This document shows positions 6,843-14,075 of a stretch of 34,872 nt of DNA, piece by piece. Each line of letters begins with the position of its first letter. Positions within the stretch are counted from its first letter, which is position 1. A model generated the notes under the pieces. That model had not been told where the DNA came from. It ran no database searches and saw only the letters and a list, made by a program, of their open reading frames with translations. The stretch is from contig NZ_QFVS01000033.1 of NCBI RefSeq assembly GCF_003143955.1, positions 1 to 34,872 of the forward strand, in the 5' to 3' direction. A program made the position numbers and the translations under genes. This DNA comes from Kurthia zopfii. Lineage in GTDB: Bacteria; Bacillota; Bacilli; Bacillales_A; Planococcaceae.

Positions 6843-7608
6843 TGAATGTTCAAACCATGCGAAACCAATACGTTTAATGATGATTGAAGGTGAAGAAATT
6901 TGCCCAGCTTGTCAGATTGCAAAAGAAAATCAAAATTTTGAACAGAGTCTTCAACAAGAAGTATTAAATCGAGCTGCCAAAAAGAAGAGAAACACTTTGT
7001 ACAGGCATTCAGCTTTTGCGGATGAAACGATTCGAGAAGCGAGCTTTGGCAAGTTTATAGCGGAATCCGAAGAAGAAGCGAAAAACAAGGAACTAGCCAT
7101 AAAAGCCTTTAATCATTATAAAGCAGGGAAGACTTTTACGACGTTATTACAAGGGGACACGGGTGTTGGAAAATCCCATTTAGCGATGTCAATTCTTCGT
7201 AATCTAAATGAAAAAATGGACAGCGAATGCATTTTTATAAGTGTCCGAGAGATGATGTCGAGAATTCGAGATTCCTTTGATCACAAAGAATCGAAGTATA
7301 CCCAGCTTTATTTTGTCGAGTTGTTAGCAAGAGTCGACTTTCTATGTTTAGATGATTTAGGTGCTGAAACAGGGGCGATTACGACGAATAAAACGGCAAC
7401 GAATTTCACTTTGGAAGTATTAACGGCAATATTGGAAGCGAGACAGTCGAAGTCGACGATCATCACCTCAAATTTGTCACGTAATCAAATGGAGTTAATG
7501 TATGACAAAAAACTTATATCACGTTGTCTTAAAAATATTGCGGTGATCAAGTTCGAGCAGACGCGCGACAAGCGAATCGTTGCATTTGATCTATTACAGG
7601 AGGTTTAA
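6787..7608 (+). CDS. phage DnaC-like helicase loader ATPase
   Basis: The 273-residue protein starts at TTG 6787, preceded by a GAGAGG/GAGAGGA purine run. The N-terminus has a small zinc-binding motif (Cys21-x2-His24 and Cys39-x2-Cys42). The AAA+ core has Walker A GDTGVGKSH at about 123-131, Walker B FLCLDDLG at 185-192, and sensor-1 IITSNLS. This is the DnaC/DnaI-like clade that loads the host replicative helicase onto phage DNA opened by the replisome organiser. The gene appears complete. A fragment of its twin survives at about 420-565, where Walker A is kept but Walker B is lost. Confidence 0.88.
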   Translation: MKATAQVLPKNIQMTLTSNECSNHAKPIRLMMIEGEEICPACQIAKENQNFEQSLQQEVLNRAAKKKRNTLYRHSAFADETIREASFGKFIAESEEEAKNKELAIKAFNHYKAGKTFTTLLQGDTGVGKSHLAMSILRNLNEKMDSECIFISVREMMSRIRDSFDHKESKYTQLYFVELLARVDFLCLDDLGAETGAITTNKTATNFTLEVLTAILEARQSKSTIITSNLSRNQMELMYDKKLISRCLKNIAVIKFEQTRDKRIVAFDLLQEV

Positions 7609-7611
7609 CGA

Positions 7612-7803
7612 ATGGAAATGAAGCCTATATTAATCGGATTTGATGGCCCTGAACCATATGCCATTGTCATTGTAAATCGTGTGAATTGTCGCCGTTTCAA
7701 AAAAGTGTGCTATGATGCATTTGAACTTCAATGCGTCGTTGAACAATATTTACCTGCGGAAGGATATGTTTTGGACGTATTAATGAACGAAGTCGTATTT
7801 TAA
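7612..7803 (+). CDS. small phage protein of unknown function
   Basis: A 63-residue product starts 3 bases after the loader stop, with AGGAGG at 7599-7604 inside the end of the previous gene. It is beta-rich (PILIGFDGPEPYAIVIVNRV) with two cysteines and no membrane segment. Tight coupling to the helicase loader suggests an accessory replication-module protein. No family recognised. Confidence 0.6.
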   Translation: MEMKPILIGFDGPEPYAIVIVNRVNCRRFKKVCYDAFELQCVVEQYLPAEGYVLDVLMNEVVF

Positions 7804-7837
7804 TAGACGTTTTCAAAATTCAAGATGGAGGAATGAC

Positions 7838-8053
7838 ATGGAATTACTAGAATTGATTAGGGATCGCGCTGCTTTTTTAACTTTGCCACTCGTCATCATT
7901 ATAATGTGCGTATTTTTAATTTATGCTACTTTAAAGAAAAAGTCGCTACTGCCTAAAGGTTTCAAAGTGATGATTATTATTGTAAGTGTCGTAATTATCT
8001 CACTGTCTGCAACCGCCATATTGTTAATTATACTATTCGGCAATAACGCTTGA
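7838..8053 (+). CDS. small two-span membrane protein
   Basis: The 71-residue product has GGAGG 8 bases before its ATG and two hydrophobic segments at about 14-32 and 44-68, separated by a basic loop (KKKSLLPKGFK). The positive-inside rule puts both ends outside. It is the last gene before a terminator and could be phage or host. Function is unknown. Confidence 0.6.
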   Translation: MELLELIRDRAAFLTLPLVIIIMCVFLIYATLKKKSLLPKGFKVMIIIVSVVIISLSATAILLIILFGNNA

Positions 8054-8087
8054 AGTTATTATGTCATCTAATTTAATCGAAGAATCG

Positions 8088-8117
8088 AGCCGAATAGAAT
8101 ATGATTCGGCTTTTTAT
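8088..8117 (+). terminator. rho-independent terminator
   Basis: AGCCGAAT and ATTCGGCT form a perfect 8-bp stem with an 8-base loop, followed by T5-A-T4. It closes the prophage-derived unit. Confidence 0.85.
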
Positions 8118-8120
8118 TTT

Positions 8121-8470
8121 GTGAAAATTCCGTCAACCGACTTTTCTGTGACATTTTATTTACTGGGAGCGGGCTGTAAAAACACGTTGGATCGATGAAA
8201 AATAAATTGTCATTTTTGCTGAATAGAGTAAATGTTTTATTATTTTAGAATCGTAATGAATCAGTCTTTTCGAAGATTTTACATTTGGTTTATTAGATAA
8301 ATGCAGAAGACTGTACTTCACTGTTTCAGACAAAATAGTAATTCATCTATATTACTCAAATTTAGGTATAAGGAACTTCTAGTAACGGTTTTTTGCTATA
8401 AGTTTAAATATTTTGAAATATTAATAAAATAGTTAATAGTTTTTCCTTTTCATTATTTGGAGGAGAGGGT
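8121..8470. other. gene-free AT-rich region before the alcohol dehydrogenase leader
   Basis: There is no coding sequence of useful length. The region is AT-rich, has several possible -10-like elements (8400-8440) but no clear paired -35/-10, and ends in the strong GGAGGAG site (8459-8465) of the leader ORF. The prophage-host junction may lie in this interval; no att repeat was recognised. Confidence 0.5.
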
Positions 8471-8521
8471 ATGATGAATGTGTTCGAAACAAAATTTTTT
8501 GAAACGAAGGGAGTTTTTTAA
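8471..8521 (+). CDS. 16-residue leader ORF before the alcohol dehydrogenase gene
   Basis: ATG 8471 follows GGAGGAG with a 5-base gap. The encoded peptide is MMNVFETKFFETKGVF and its TAA (8519-8521) abuts the dehydrogenase ATG at 8522 without a gap. The dehydrogenase ribosome site (AAGGGAG, 8507-8513) lies inside this ORF. The layout suggests translational coupling or a regulatory leader; expression is unproven. Confidence 0.45.
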   Translation: MMNVFETKFFETKGVF

Positions 8522-9538
8522 ATGAAAGCAGCAATCGTAACGAAAGATCATAAAGTAAGTGTAGAGGACAAGCAACTAAGAGCGTTAAAGCATGGGGAAG
8601 CTCTAGTGCAAACTGAATATTGTGGCGTATGTCACACAGATTTACATGTTAAAAATGCAGACTTCGGTGATGTAACAGGAACTGTATTAGGACATGAAGG
8701 TATTGGTAAAGTAATTGAACTTGGAGAAGGTGTTACTTCTCTTAAAATAGGTGACCGCGTGTCGATCGCATGGATGTTCGAAAGTTGTGGCACATGTGAA
8801 TACTGTAATACTGGTAGAGAAACACTTTGCCGTACAGTTAAAAACGCAGGTTACACAGTAGATGGCGCGATGGCTGAACAAGTAATCGTTAGCGCAGACT
8901 ACGCAGTGAAAATTCCTGATAATGTGGATCCAGCAGCAGCTTCATCTGTAACTTGTGCAGGTGTGACAACTTATAAAGCTGTTAAAGTATCAAATATTAA
9001 ACCAGGACAATGGATCGGTGTATTCGGTATTGGTGGTCTAGGTAACCTAGCTGTACAATATGCGAAACACGTATTTGGCGCTAAAGTTGTAGCATTCGAC
9101 ATTAGTGATGACAAATTAGCATTCGCAAAAGAAATGGGTGCTGACGAAGTAGTTAACTCATTAAAAGAAGATCCTGTAGCTCGCGCGAAAGAATTAACAG
9201 ATGGTGCTGGTCTTGATGCGACTGTAATTACTGCAGTAGCGAAAACACCATTCAACCAAGCAATCGACGTTGTTAAAGCTGGCGCAACAGTTGTAGCGGT
9301 AGGCTTACCAGTAGACAAGATGGATTTAGATATCCCTCGTCTAGTATTAGATGGGATCCAAGTAGTAGGTTCATTAGTAGGTACTCGTCAAGATCTTAAA
9401 GAAGCTCTACAATTCGCTGGTGAAGGCAAAGTTGTTCCAAAAGTACAACTTCGTAAACTGGAAGAAATTAACGAGATTTTCGAAGAAATGGAAGCTGGTA
9501 CAATTACTGGTCGTATGGTTATTGATTTCACGAAATAA
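8522..9538 (+). CDS. adhP: zinc-dependent alcohol dehydrogenase, AdhP type
   Basis: The 338-residue medium-chain dehydrogenase oxidises primary alcohols or reduces aldehydes with NAD(H) in the cytosol. The catalytic zinc ligands are Cys37, His58 (GHEGIG) and Cys145; the structural zinc is held by Cys89, Cys92, Cys95 and Cys103. The Rossmann motif is GIGGLG at 169-174. Length and motif order match the AdhP/AdhT group of Bacillales and enterics. It is monocistronic, with its own terminator behind it. Codon use is strongly biased to A/T-ending codons typical of well-expressed genes. A short leader ORF abuts it upstream. Confidence 0.93.
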   Translation: MKAAIVTKDHKVSVEDKQLRALKHGEALVQTEYCGVCHTDLHVKNADFGDVTGTVLGHEGIGKVIELGEGVTSLKIGDRVSIAWMFESCGTCEYCNTGRETLCRTVKNAGYTVDGAMAEQVIVSADYAVKIPDNVDPAAASSVTCAGVTTYKAVKVSNIKPGQWIGVFGIGGLGNLAVQYAKHVFGAKVVAFDISDDKLAFAKEMGADEVVNSLKEDPVARAKELTDGAGLDATVITAVAKTPFNQAIDVVKAGATVVAVGLPVDKMDLDIPRLVLDGIQVVGSLVGTRQDLKEALQFAGEGKVVPKVQLRKLEEINEIFEEMEAGTITGRMVIDFTK

Positions 9539-9552
9539 ATGTTACAATAGAA

Positions 9553-9586
9553 AAGAGCAATCCTTTATTGGATTGCTCTTTTTTTA
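9553..9586 (+). terminator. rho-independent terminator of the dehydrogenase gene
   Basis: AAGAGCAATCC pairs perfectly with GGATTGCTCTT (9570-9580) and is followed by a T run. Confidence 0.92.
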
Positions 9587-9609
9587 TAGAAGGGAAAGGA
9601 GGAAGAATG

Positions 9610-10086
9610 ATGAAGTTGAAATTCGAAATTGAGTTATATGAAGATTTTATAGGAGAGCCATTTCGTGTGGACGATTATTTTAATCAACGAATTAATATTT
9701 ATACGATTGAAAAAGGCTATGCCCTCGACTTTTGTACGTCGACTTTCAATGCGTCCATTTTATATGACTTTGCGCAAGGTTTCATTGAAATATTCGAAGG
9801 AACGCGACAAGCATTTACAGTAGAAATGTACGAAAGCACTTTAGAATTTACATTTACATATTTCCAAAAACTAATTACAGTAACACGATATGAAGGATTT
9901 AATGGCGAAACGATCGAAATGCAGAAATGTCGCTTTGATGATTTTGTTGAAGCTTTCGTAAATGAATACAAAAAATATCATAAATACATAGCCAAAAACG
10001 ATCCAAATGCGTACGAACATGAACACTTCTGCATGATGCGAGATCAAATTAATATATTAACAAATCATTTGAATAAACTTATTTAA
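9610..10086 (+). CDS. orphan paralogue of the immunity-like protein
   Basis: The 158-residue protein has the same length as the product of 2026-2502 and is collinear with it throughout, with shared segments such as CTSTFN, FTVEMYEST, FTFTYFQKL and MMRDQIN. The start is ATG 9610, 7 bases after AAAGGAGG; it matches the first residue of the paralogue, and the preceding ATG at 9607 sits too close. It is intact and follows the dehydrogenase terminator, with no toxin module nearby. A TTG-started membrane gene follows 25 bases later and may be co-transcribed. It could be a retained immunity gene protecting against siblings, or a domesticated protein of another function. Confidence 0.75.
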   Translation: MKLKFEIELYEDFIGEPFRVDDYFNQRINIYTIEKGYALDFCTSTFNASILYDFAQGFIEIFEGTRQAFTVEMYESTLEFTFTYFQKLITVTRYEGFNGETIEMQKCRFDDFVEAFVNEYKKYHKYIAKNDPNAYEHEHFCMMRDQINILTNHLNKLI

Positions 10087-10111
10087 ACAGAAAATAATGG
10101 AGGTGAATAAC

Positions 10112-11164
10112 TTGGTTTTTAGTAAACATACCGTACGTTTCATCTGGCCATTTTTGTTATTACTTGTCCTTTTGTCGAATTTTTCTTTGTATCACACAGC
10201 CGTGGGGACAAGTTTATTGCCGACAAATACTAATCCAGTAGTTTTAGGTTCATTAATTGACCTAACGATTGTGGCGCCAATTTTATTTTTAGTATGGCAA
10301 CGGAAGAAGAGTTGGAAGCTGCTCCTCACTTTATTAGCAGGTGGGTTAATAATCGCTCGTTTTATGATTCCTATGCAATTTTTATCGCCATTTAAGGCAC
10401 TTACATTAATGGGATTCGTCGTGGAAGCGGCATTTATTTTCCTAGAATTAGTATTATTATTAACGCTATTTAAATATTTGCCTGAAATTATTCGAAATGT
10501 GAAAAAGAGTTCTTTACCACTCGTTTTTTCTTTCTCAAATGCGGTAGACAAAAAGGTTAGAAAGCAACCAATCATCCACGTGATTTGTTCAGAAATACTC
10601 ATTTTCTATTACGCATTTTTCTTGTGGAAGAAAAAGCCTGTGTATCAAGAAAATACTTTTACAATTCATCAAAAATCGAGTCTAATCGCTTTTCAAGTAA
10701 TGATGATTCATGCAATTGTATTCGAAACAATCGGAATTCATTGGTGGTTACATGATCAAACCATGATCTTGTCATTGCTATTATTAGTGCTGAACATTTA
10801 TTCAGTCGTTTTCTTTTTAGGGGATCTTCAAGCAATTCGCTTCAATCCTTTGCAAGTTGAACATGATCGTATCTACATTTCACAAGGATTAATGAAACGT
10901 ATAGAAATCAAGTGGACAGAAATTGATGTCGTCATAGAAGACCGTGCTATATTAGAAAAAAAGCGCACTAAAAACACAATCGAATTTATCGCTCGTGATT
11001 TTGAAAAGACTTACCCTGACGTAATTATTAAACTAAAACAACCAAAAGAAGCAACTTTACTGATGGGAATGAAGAAGAATTATGAGCAAGTTGCGATTCG
11101 AGTGGATGACGCTGAAAGATTTAAACAGATACTTAAAATGAATTTGCAAAAAGAAATTGAATAA
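10112..11164 (+). CDS. multi-span membrane protein with a C-terminal PH-like segment
   Basis: I place the start at TTG 10112, eight bases after GGAGG (10099-10103); ATG 10097 overlaps that site. The 350-residue product has about seven hydrophobic segments: roughly four in the first 130 residues and three between about 170 and 250. The cytosolic tail of about 100 residues (from FNPLQVEHDRIYISQG, through IKWTEIDVVIED) has alternating strands and a final helix, resembling bacterial PH-like domains. No family is recognised, and function is unknown. It is probably in one unit with the immunity paralogue. No terminator was seen directly behind it. Confidence 0.65.
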   Translation: MVFSKHTVRFIWPFLLLLVLLSNFSLYHTAVGTSLLPTNTNPVVLGSLIDLTIVAPILFLVWQRKKSWKLLLTLLAGGLIIARFMIPMQFLSPFKALTLMGFVVEAAFIFLELVLLLTLFKYLPEIIRNVKKSSLPLVFSFSNAVDKKVRKQPIIHVICSEILIFYYAFFLWKKKPVYQENTFTIHQKSSLIAFQVMMIHAIVFETIGIHWWLHDQTMILSLLLLVLNIYSVVFFLGDLQAIRFNPLQVEHDRIYISQGLMKRIEIKWTEIDVVIEDRAILEKKRTKNTIEFIARDFEKTYPDVIIKLKQPKEATLLMGMKKNYEQVAIRVDDAERFKQILKMNLQKEIE

Positions 11165-11192
11165 CGAGTGAATAGGGCAGATTAGGCTGTCC

Positions 11193-11253
11193 TTTTAATG
11201 ATTTCGGTTTGAAAAATAATATATTTCGTTTCGCATTTACATAATCATTAAAA
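11193..11253. repeat. 11-bp inverted repeat upstream of the exporter leader
   Basis: TTTTAATGATT (11193-11203) and AATCATTAAAA (11243-11253) are perfect complements 39 bases apart, in the likely promoter region of the exporter operon. They could be a regulator site or the base of an RNA stem. Confidence 0.5.
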
Positions 11254-11299
11254 TTAGGTACGAGTGCAAGAAGAAAAAGAAATAATACATAATGAAAGG

Positions 11300-11348
11300 A
11301 GGTGATTTCATGAGTGATTTAGAAAGAATCAAACTTGTGAAACCACCT
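11300..11348 (+). promoter_or_regulatory. hairpin that can mask the leader ribosome site
   Basis: AGGTGATTTCA (11300-11310, part of the leader Shine-Dalgarno plus the A of its ATG) can pair with TGAAACCACCT (11338-11348, inside the leader ORF) over ten pairs with one A-C mismatch; the loop is 29 bases. A ribosome on the leader would open it. This is typical of translation-responsive leaders; the regulatory role is inferred. Confidence 0.5.
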
Positions 11349-11381
11349 TTTCCCAAGCGTCGATGTTTTTCGTTCAGCTAA
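11310..11381 (+). CDS. 23-residue leader peptide before the drug exporter
   Basis: ATG 11310 follows a near-perfect AAAGGAGG (11294-11302). The ORF encodes MSDLERIKLVKPPFPKRRCF plus SFS and stops at TAA 11379-11381, 23 bases before the exporter start. The Lys-Pro-Pro and Phe-Pro-Lys-Arg-Arg series is the kind of sequence that slows ribosomes. Placement ahead of a drug-efflux gene suggests antibiotic-responsive attenuation as known for other resistance leaders. Confidence 0.55.
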   Translation: MSDLERIKLVKPPFPKRRCFSFS

Positions 11382-11404
11382 CTAATTATTAGAGGGAGCA
11401 AAAA

Positions 11405-12577
11405 ATGAAGAAAAACATCGAAAACAATAAACCAAGCATTTTATTATTAATAGTACTAGTAGGGTTTCCGCAAATAAGCGAAACCATTTTTAGCCCATCC
11501 ATTCCGTCCATTAGTCGTGCGTTCGGCGTTCCAATGGATGAAGCCCAGTGGACAATGAGTATATATTTCGTGGCATTTGCTATTGGAGTCTACTATTTTG
11601 GCACACTTTCTGATCGGATCGGACGTCGTAAAGCGATGCTGATTGGTATCACGTTGTATATCTTAGGTAATTTACTCTGTGTTTTAGCAAATGATTTTAC
11701 ACTATTACTAATTGCCCGATTTTTACAAGCATTCGGTGCAAGCGTTGGTTCCATTATTACGCAAACGATTTTGCGCGAAAGTTTTAATGGAGTTGACCGT
11801 CATAAAGCATTCGCTCAAATTTCTGCGGCACTCGCATTTACACCAGCAATTGGTCCATTAATGGGTGGTTTCACAAACTATTACTTCGGCCTACAAGCTG
11901 TATTTTTATTATTAGTCGGATTTAGTGTGATTCTTTTGGCAACGACTTATGCAAAGTTGCCCGAAACAATCACTTTACCAATCACTAAAAAACCGCTTCG
12001 TCCAACTTTGAAAAGAATGATTCACGATAAAAGATTATGGGCATATTGTCTATTAATAGGTGGTTTAAATGGTATCATCTTCAGTTATTATTCTGAAGCA
12101 GCTTTCATTTTCACAAAGCATTTTGAGCTATCGACCGCAACTTTTGGCACTTTAGGAATTGTTGTTGCGATTGCAACGGTCATAGGCGCTTTGACTTCAA
12201 AGAAACTGCTAGAAAAGTTTCAATCGGAAACGATTATTTCAATCGGAATCGCCATTTTCTTGCTTGGTTCACTATGTGCGCTATTAGTGAGTTATAGTCC
12301 GGATAAACTACAATTGCTTGGTTTGATAATAAGTATATTCATCATATTATTCGGAGTAGGGTTAGCATTGCCTAACTGCTTAAGTCTTGCGCTTGTTGAT
12401 TTCCAACAAGAAATTGGCACTGCAGGCGCAATTTTCAGTTTAATGTATTACCTTCTTGTCAGCCTGATCATCTATGGTATGAGCTATGTTCATAACGGTT
12501 CTATTACTGCGATGCCAGTGTATTTTTTATTGATTGGTAGCATTATGATGATTGTCAGTGTGAGGAAGGAAAAATAA
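11405..12577 (+). CDS. MFS multidrug exporter, Bcr/CflA family
   Basis: The 390-residue inner-membrane protein has twelve predicted spans. Motif A of drug:H+ antiporters is present between spans 2 and 3 (GTLSDRIGRRKAM, 66-78). The N-terminus (SETIFSPSIPSISRAFGVP) and the motif in span 5 (FTPAIGPLMGGF) match the Bcr/CflA drug-resistance branch, which exports compounds such as bicyclomycin, chloramphenicol or sulfonamides; the substrate here cannot be told. A GAGGGAG site (11392-11398) precedes the ATG. It lies behind a leader peptide with a masking hairpin and is followed after 20 bases by an exported protein gene, probably in the same transcript. Confidence 0.85.
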   Translation: MKKNIENNKPSILLLIVLVGFPQISETIFSPSIPSISRAFGVPMDEAQWTMSIYFVAFAIGVYYFGTLSDRIGRRKAMLIGITLYILGNLLCVLANDFTLLLIARFLQAFGASVGSIITQTILRESFNGVDRHKAFAQISAALAFTPAIGPLMGGFTNYYFGLQAVFLLLVGFSVILLATTYAKLPETITLPITKKPLRPTLKRMIHDKRLWAYCLLIGGLNGIIFSYYSEAAFIFTKHFELSTATFGTLGIVVAIATVIGALTSKKLLEKFQSETIISIGIAIFLLGSLCALLVSYSPDKLQLLGLIISIFIILFGVGLALPNCLSLALVDFQQEIGTAGAIFSLMYYLLVSLIIYGMSYVHNGSITAMPVYFLLIGSIMMIVSVRKEK

Positions 12578-12597
12578 AATGAAAAGGTGGATAAAAT

Positions 12598-13296
12598 ATG
12601 AATATTAAGAATGTAGCTTCCTTTCTAGCAGCTATTTTGGTGCTATTGGTATTGATTGCAGTTCCGAAGTATAGCGCAAACGCAAAATCGATTGCATTAG
12701 AGAAAAAAGAATACTCAAAAGTAATAAAAAGTGTAAAAAAGAAATATGGTATCTACAAAGGTAGCAAGAATGAATCTATGAGTGGTCGTGGATTGATGTA
12801 TGTAAAACTAATTGACTTTAATCAAGATCGATCAACTGAGCTACATATTATTTATGGTAAGAATAAGAAAGTAATGGACTCGACTGAAACACCACAATTA
12901 ATCGAGGAAGTTTGGACGATTAAAAATAAAAAAGCAAAACGAGTTCATTATCAGAAACATACTTATTATGGAATTGTTGAAGATATTGAGCGTTCTACTG
13001 TAAAGTTCAAAGGAAAGAACTATCTTGTGAGTTTTGATCGATACAAAGGACTTTATATTACACTAAAGGAATATAAAGGCGGAAAATTTGTTAATACTGC
13101 ACAAATTTCAAGAGCAAGTGACCCGACTGGAAATGAATATTATGATTATTGGAAGAAAAGTAATAAAAGCTCGAAATCAATTTCAAGAGTTCAATTCAAT
13201 AAATTATATAAGCAATTTAATTTGAAGAAGCGAAATATTGTAATGTATTCAGAATCTGGCATGCGAAGAATAAAAACAATAAAAACATCAATATAA
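12598..13296 (+). CDS. exported protein of unknown function
   Basis: The 232-residue product has a signal peptide (basic MNIK, hydrophobic core to about residue 26, then SANA-K as a possible cleavage site). The mature part is basic, with many Lys and Tyr, and mixed alpha/beta; segments such as LIDFNQDRSTELHIIYG resemble secreted Bacillales proteins in which a D-x-N-x-D loop records calcium binding or a repeat. No family recognised. It follows the exporter gene by 20 bases with AAGGTGG as ribosome site and ends at a strong terminator. Confidence 0.65.
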   Translation: MNIKNVASFLAAILVLLVLIAVPKYSANAKSIALEKKEYSKVIKSVKKKYGIYKGSKNESMSGRGLMYVKLIDFNQDRSTELHIIYGKNKKVMDSTETPQLIEEVWTIKNKKAKRVHYQKHTYYGIVEDIERSTVKFKGKNYLVSFDRYKGLYITLKEYKGGKFVNTAQISRASDPTGNEYYDYWKKSNKSSKSISRVQFNKLYKQFNLKKRNIVMYSESGMRRIKTIKTSI

Positions 13297-13307
13297 TTAA
13301 ACACAAT

Positions 13308-13339
13308 AAACCCCACTCATTTCTGAGTGGGGTTTCGTT
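13308..13339. terminator. terminator shared by convergent genes
   Basis: AAACCCCACTCA pairs perfectly with TGAGTGGGGTTT (13324-13335), 12 bp around a 4-base loop, between the exported protein gene (+) and the SH3 protein gene (-). Confidence 0.85.
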
Positions 13340-13962
13340 TACGGTAAAATGCGTTTGTAGGCTAATTTTGCATCATTTTCCGTGAAGTACATATGTGTTT
13401 TGTGATCTTCAATGCGTTTTGTTAAGTCGTAAGTGTAAATGCGATTATCTTTTAATTTTAATTTGAATTTTTCTTTGTTTTTTTCGAAAATATAGCTGCC
13501 TTTGACATATTTTGCTTTGTAAAATTCAAGTGTGTCAGGCAAATTGTAGCTAGTATCTGCATCCGTTACTGAAAATGCGATTTCTTTTTTCGGAACGATT
13601 GAATGAACTGTGATTTGGTTGACGATCTTGCCTGAAGCACCGTATTCAAAACGTCCAAGCCATTTGTCCTTTGGTTTCGTAATTTTTAAACTTTTGCGCG
13701 GCACAAATCCTTTTTTACCTTGTGATTGAACAAGCACATATTTATGGCTTACTTCAAATGCGACAATTTTAATGACAGTAGCTTTTTTAACTTTTGAAAC
13801 TGTTTTAGATTTTTGAGAAGGTTTTTCTTTCAGCTCCACATTTTTAACAGTAGTCGCTAGGAAATTAACCTTCTTAGGTGTAGCGGCAAAAGACTCTGCT
13901 GGTTGCGTGAAAATGAACAACAGTAAAGCAATTAAAGGTAATAATAAAACTTTCTTCTTCAT
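13339..13962 (-). CDS. secreted protein with a bacterial SH3 domain
   Basis: The 207-residue product has a signal peptide (MKKKVLLLPLIALLLFIF, with cleavage around SFA-ATP at 24-27). Residues about 33-96 form a bacterial SH3 (SH3b) domain: VNFLATTVKNVELKEKPSQK, then VLVQSQGKKGFVPRKSL, typical of cell-wall-targeting modules. The C-terminal half (about 100-207) is unassigned. It probably acts at the cell wall. A sigma-A promoter and GGAGG site precede it, and it lies next to another wall-associated gene (LysM-NlpC/P60), on the same strand but separately terminated. Confidence 0.75.
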   Translation of the reverse strand: MKKKVLLLPLIALLLFIFTQPAESFAATPKKVNFLATTVKNVELKEKPSQKSKTVSKVKKATVIKIVAFEVSHKYVLVQSQGKKGFVPRKSLKITKPKDKWLGRFEYGASGKIVNQITVHSIVPKKEIAFSVTDADTSYNLPDTLEFYKAKYVKGSYIFEKNKEKFKLKLKDNRIYTYDLTKRIEDHKTHMYFTENDAKLAYKRILP

Positions 13963-13989
13963 TTTATTCCTCCATTCCTTATTTTGGAT

Positions 13990-14018
13990 ATCATATCTTT
14001 TGTGTAAAAAAATGTCAA
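13990..14018 (-). promoter_or_regulatory. sigma-A promoter of the SH3 protein gene
   Basis: On the minus strand TTGACA (14013-14018) and TATGAT (13990-13995) are separated by 17 bases, a near-consensus vegetative promoter 28 bases upstream of the start codon. Confidence 0.8.
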
Positions 14019-14025
14019 TAAATAA

Positions 14026-14056
14026 GAAAAAAAGACTTCGGAAATTATCCGAAGTC
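14026..14056 (-). terminator. terminator of the LysM-NlpC/P60 gene
   Basis: GACTTCGG (14034-14041) pairs with CCGAAGTC (14049-14056); on the minus strand it is followed by eight T. Confidence 0.88.
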
Positions 14057-14075
14057 GTAAAATGGAGCGTTTTTA

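Noticed and set aside
1-8120. Phage attachment sites flanking the prophage remnants
   Set aside because: I found no convincing long direct repeat at the edges except the replication-module duplication, and no integrase gene is present.
8100-8160. Possible Rex site (TTGTGAA near 8119) upstream of the dehydrogenase
   Set aside because: Only the left half fits; the right half differs in several positions and it lies 400 bases from the gene.
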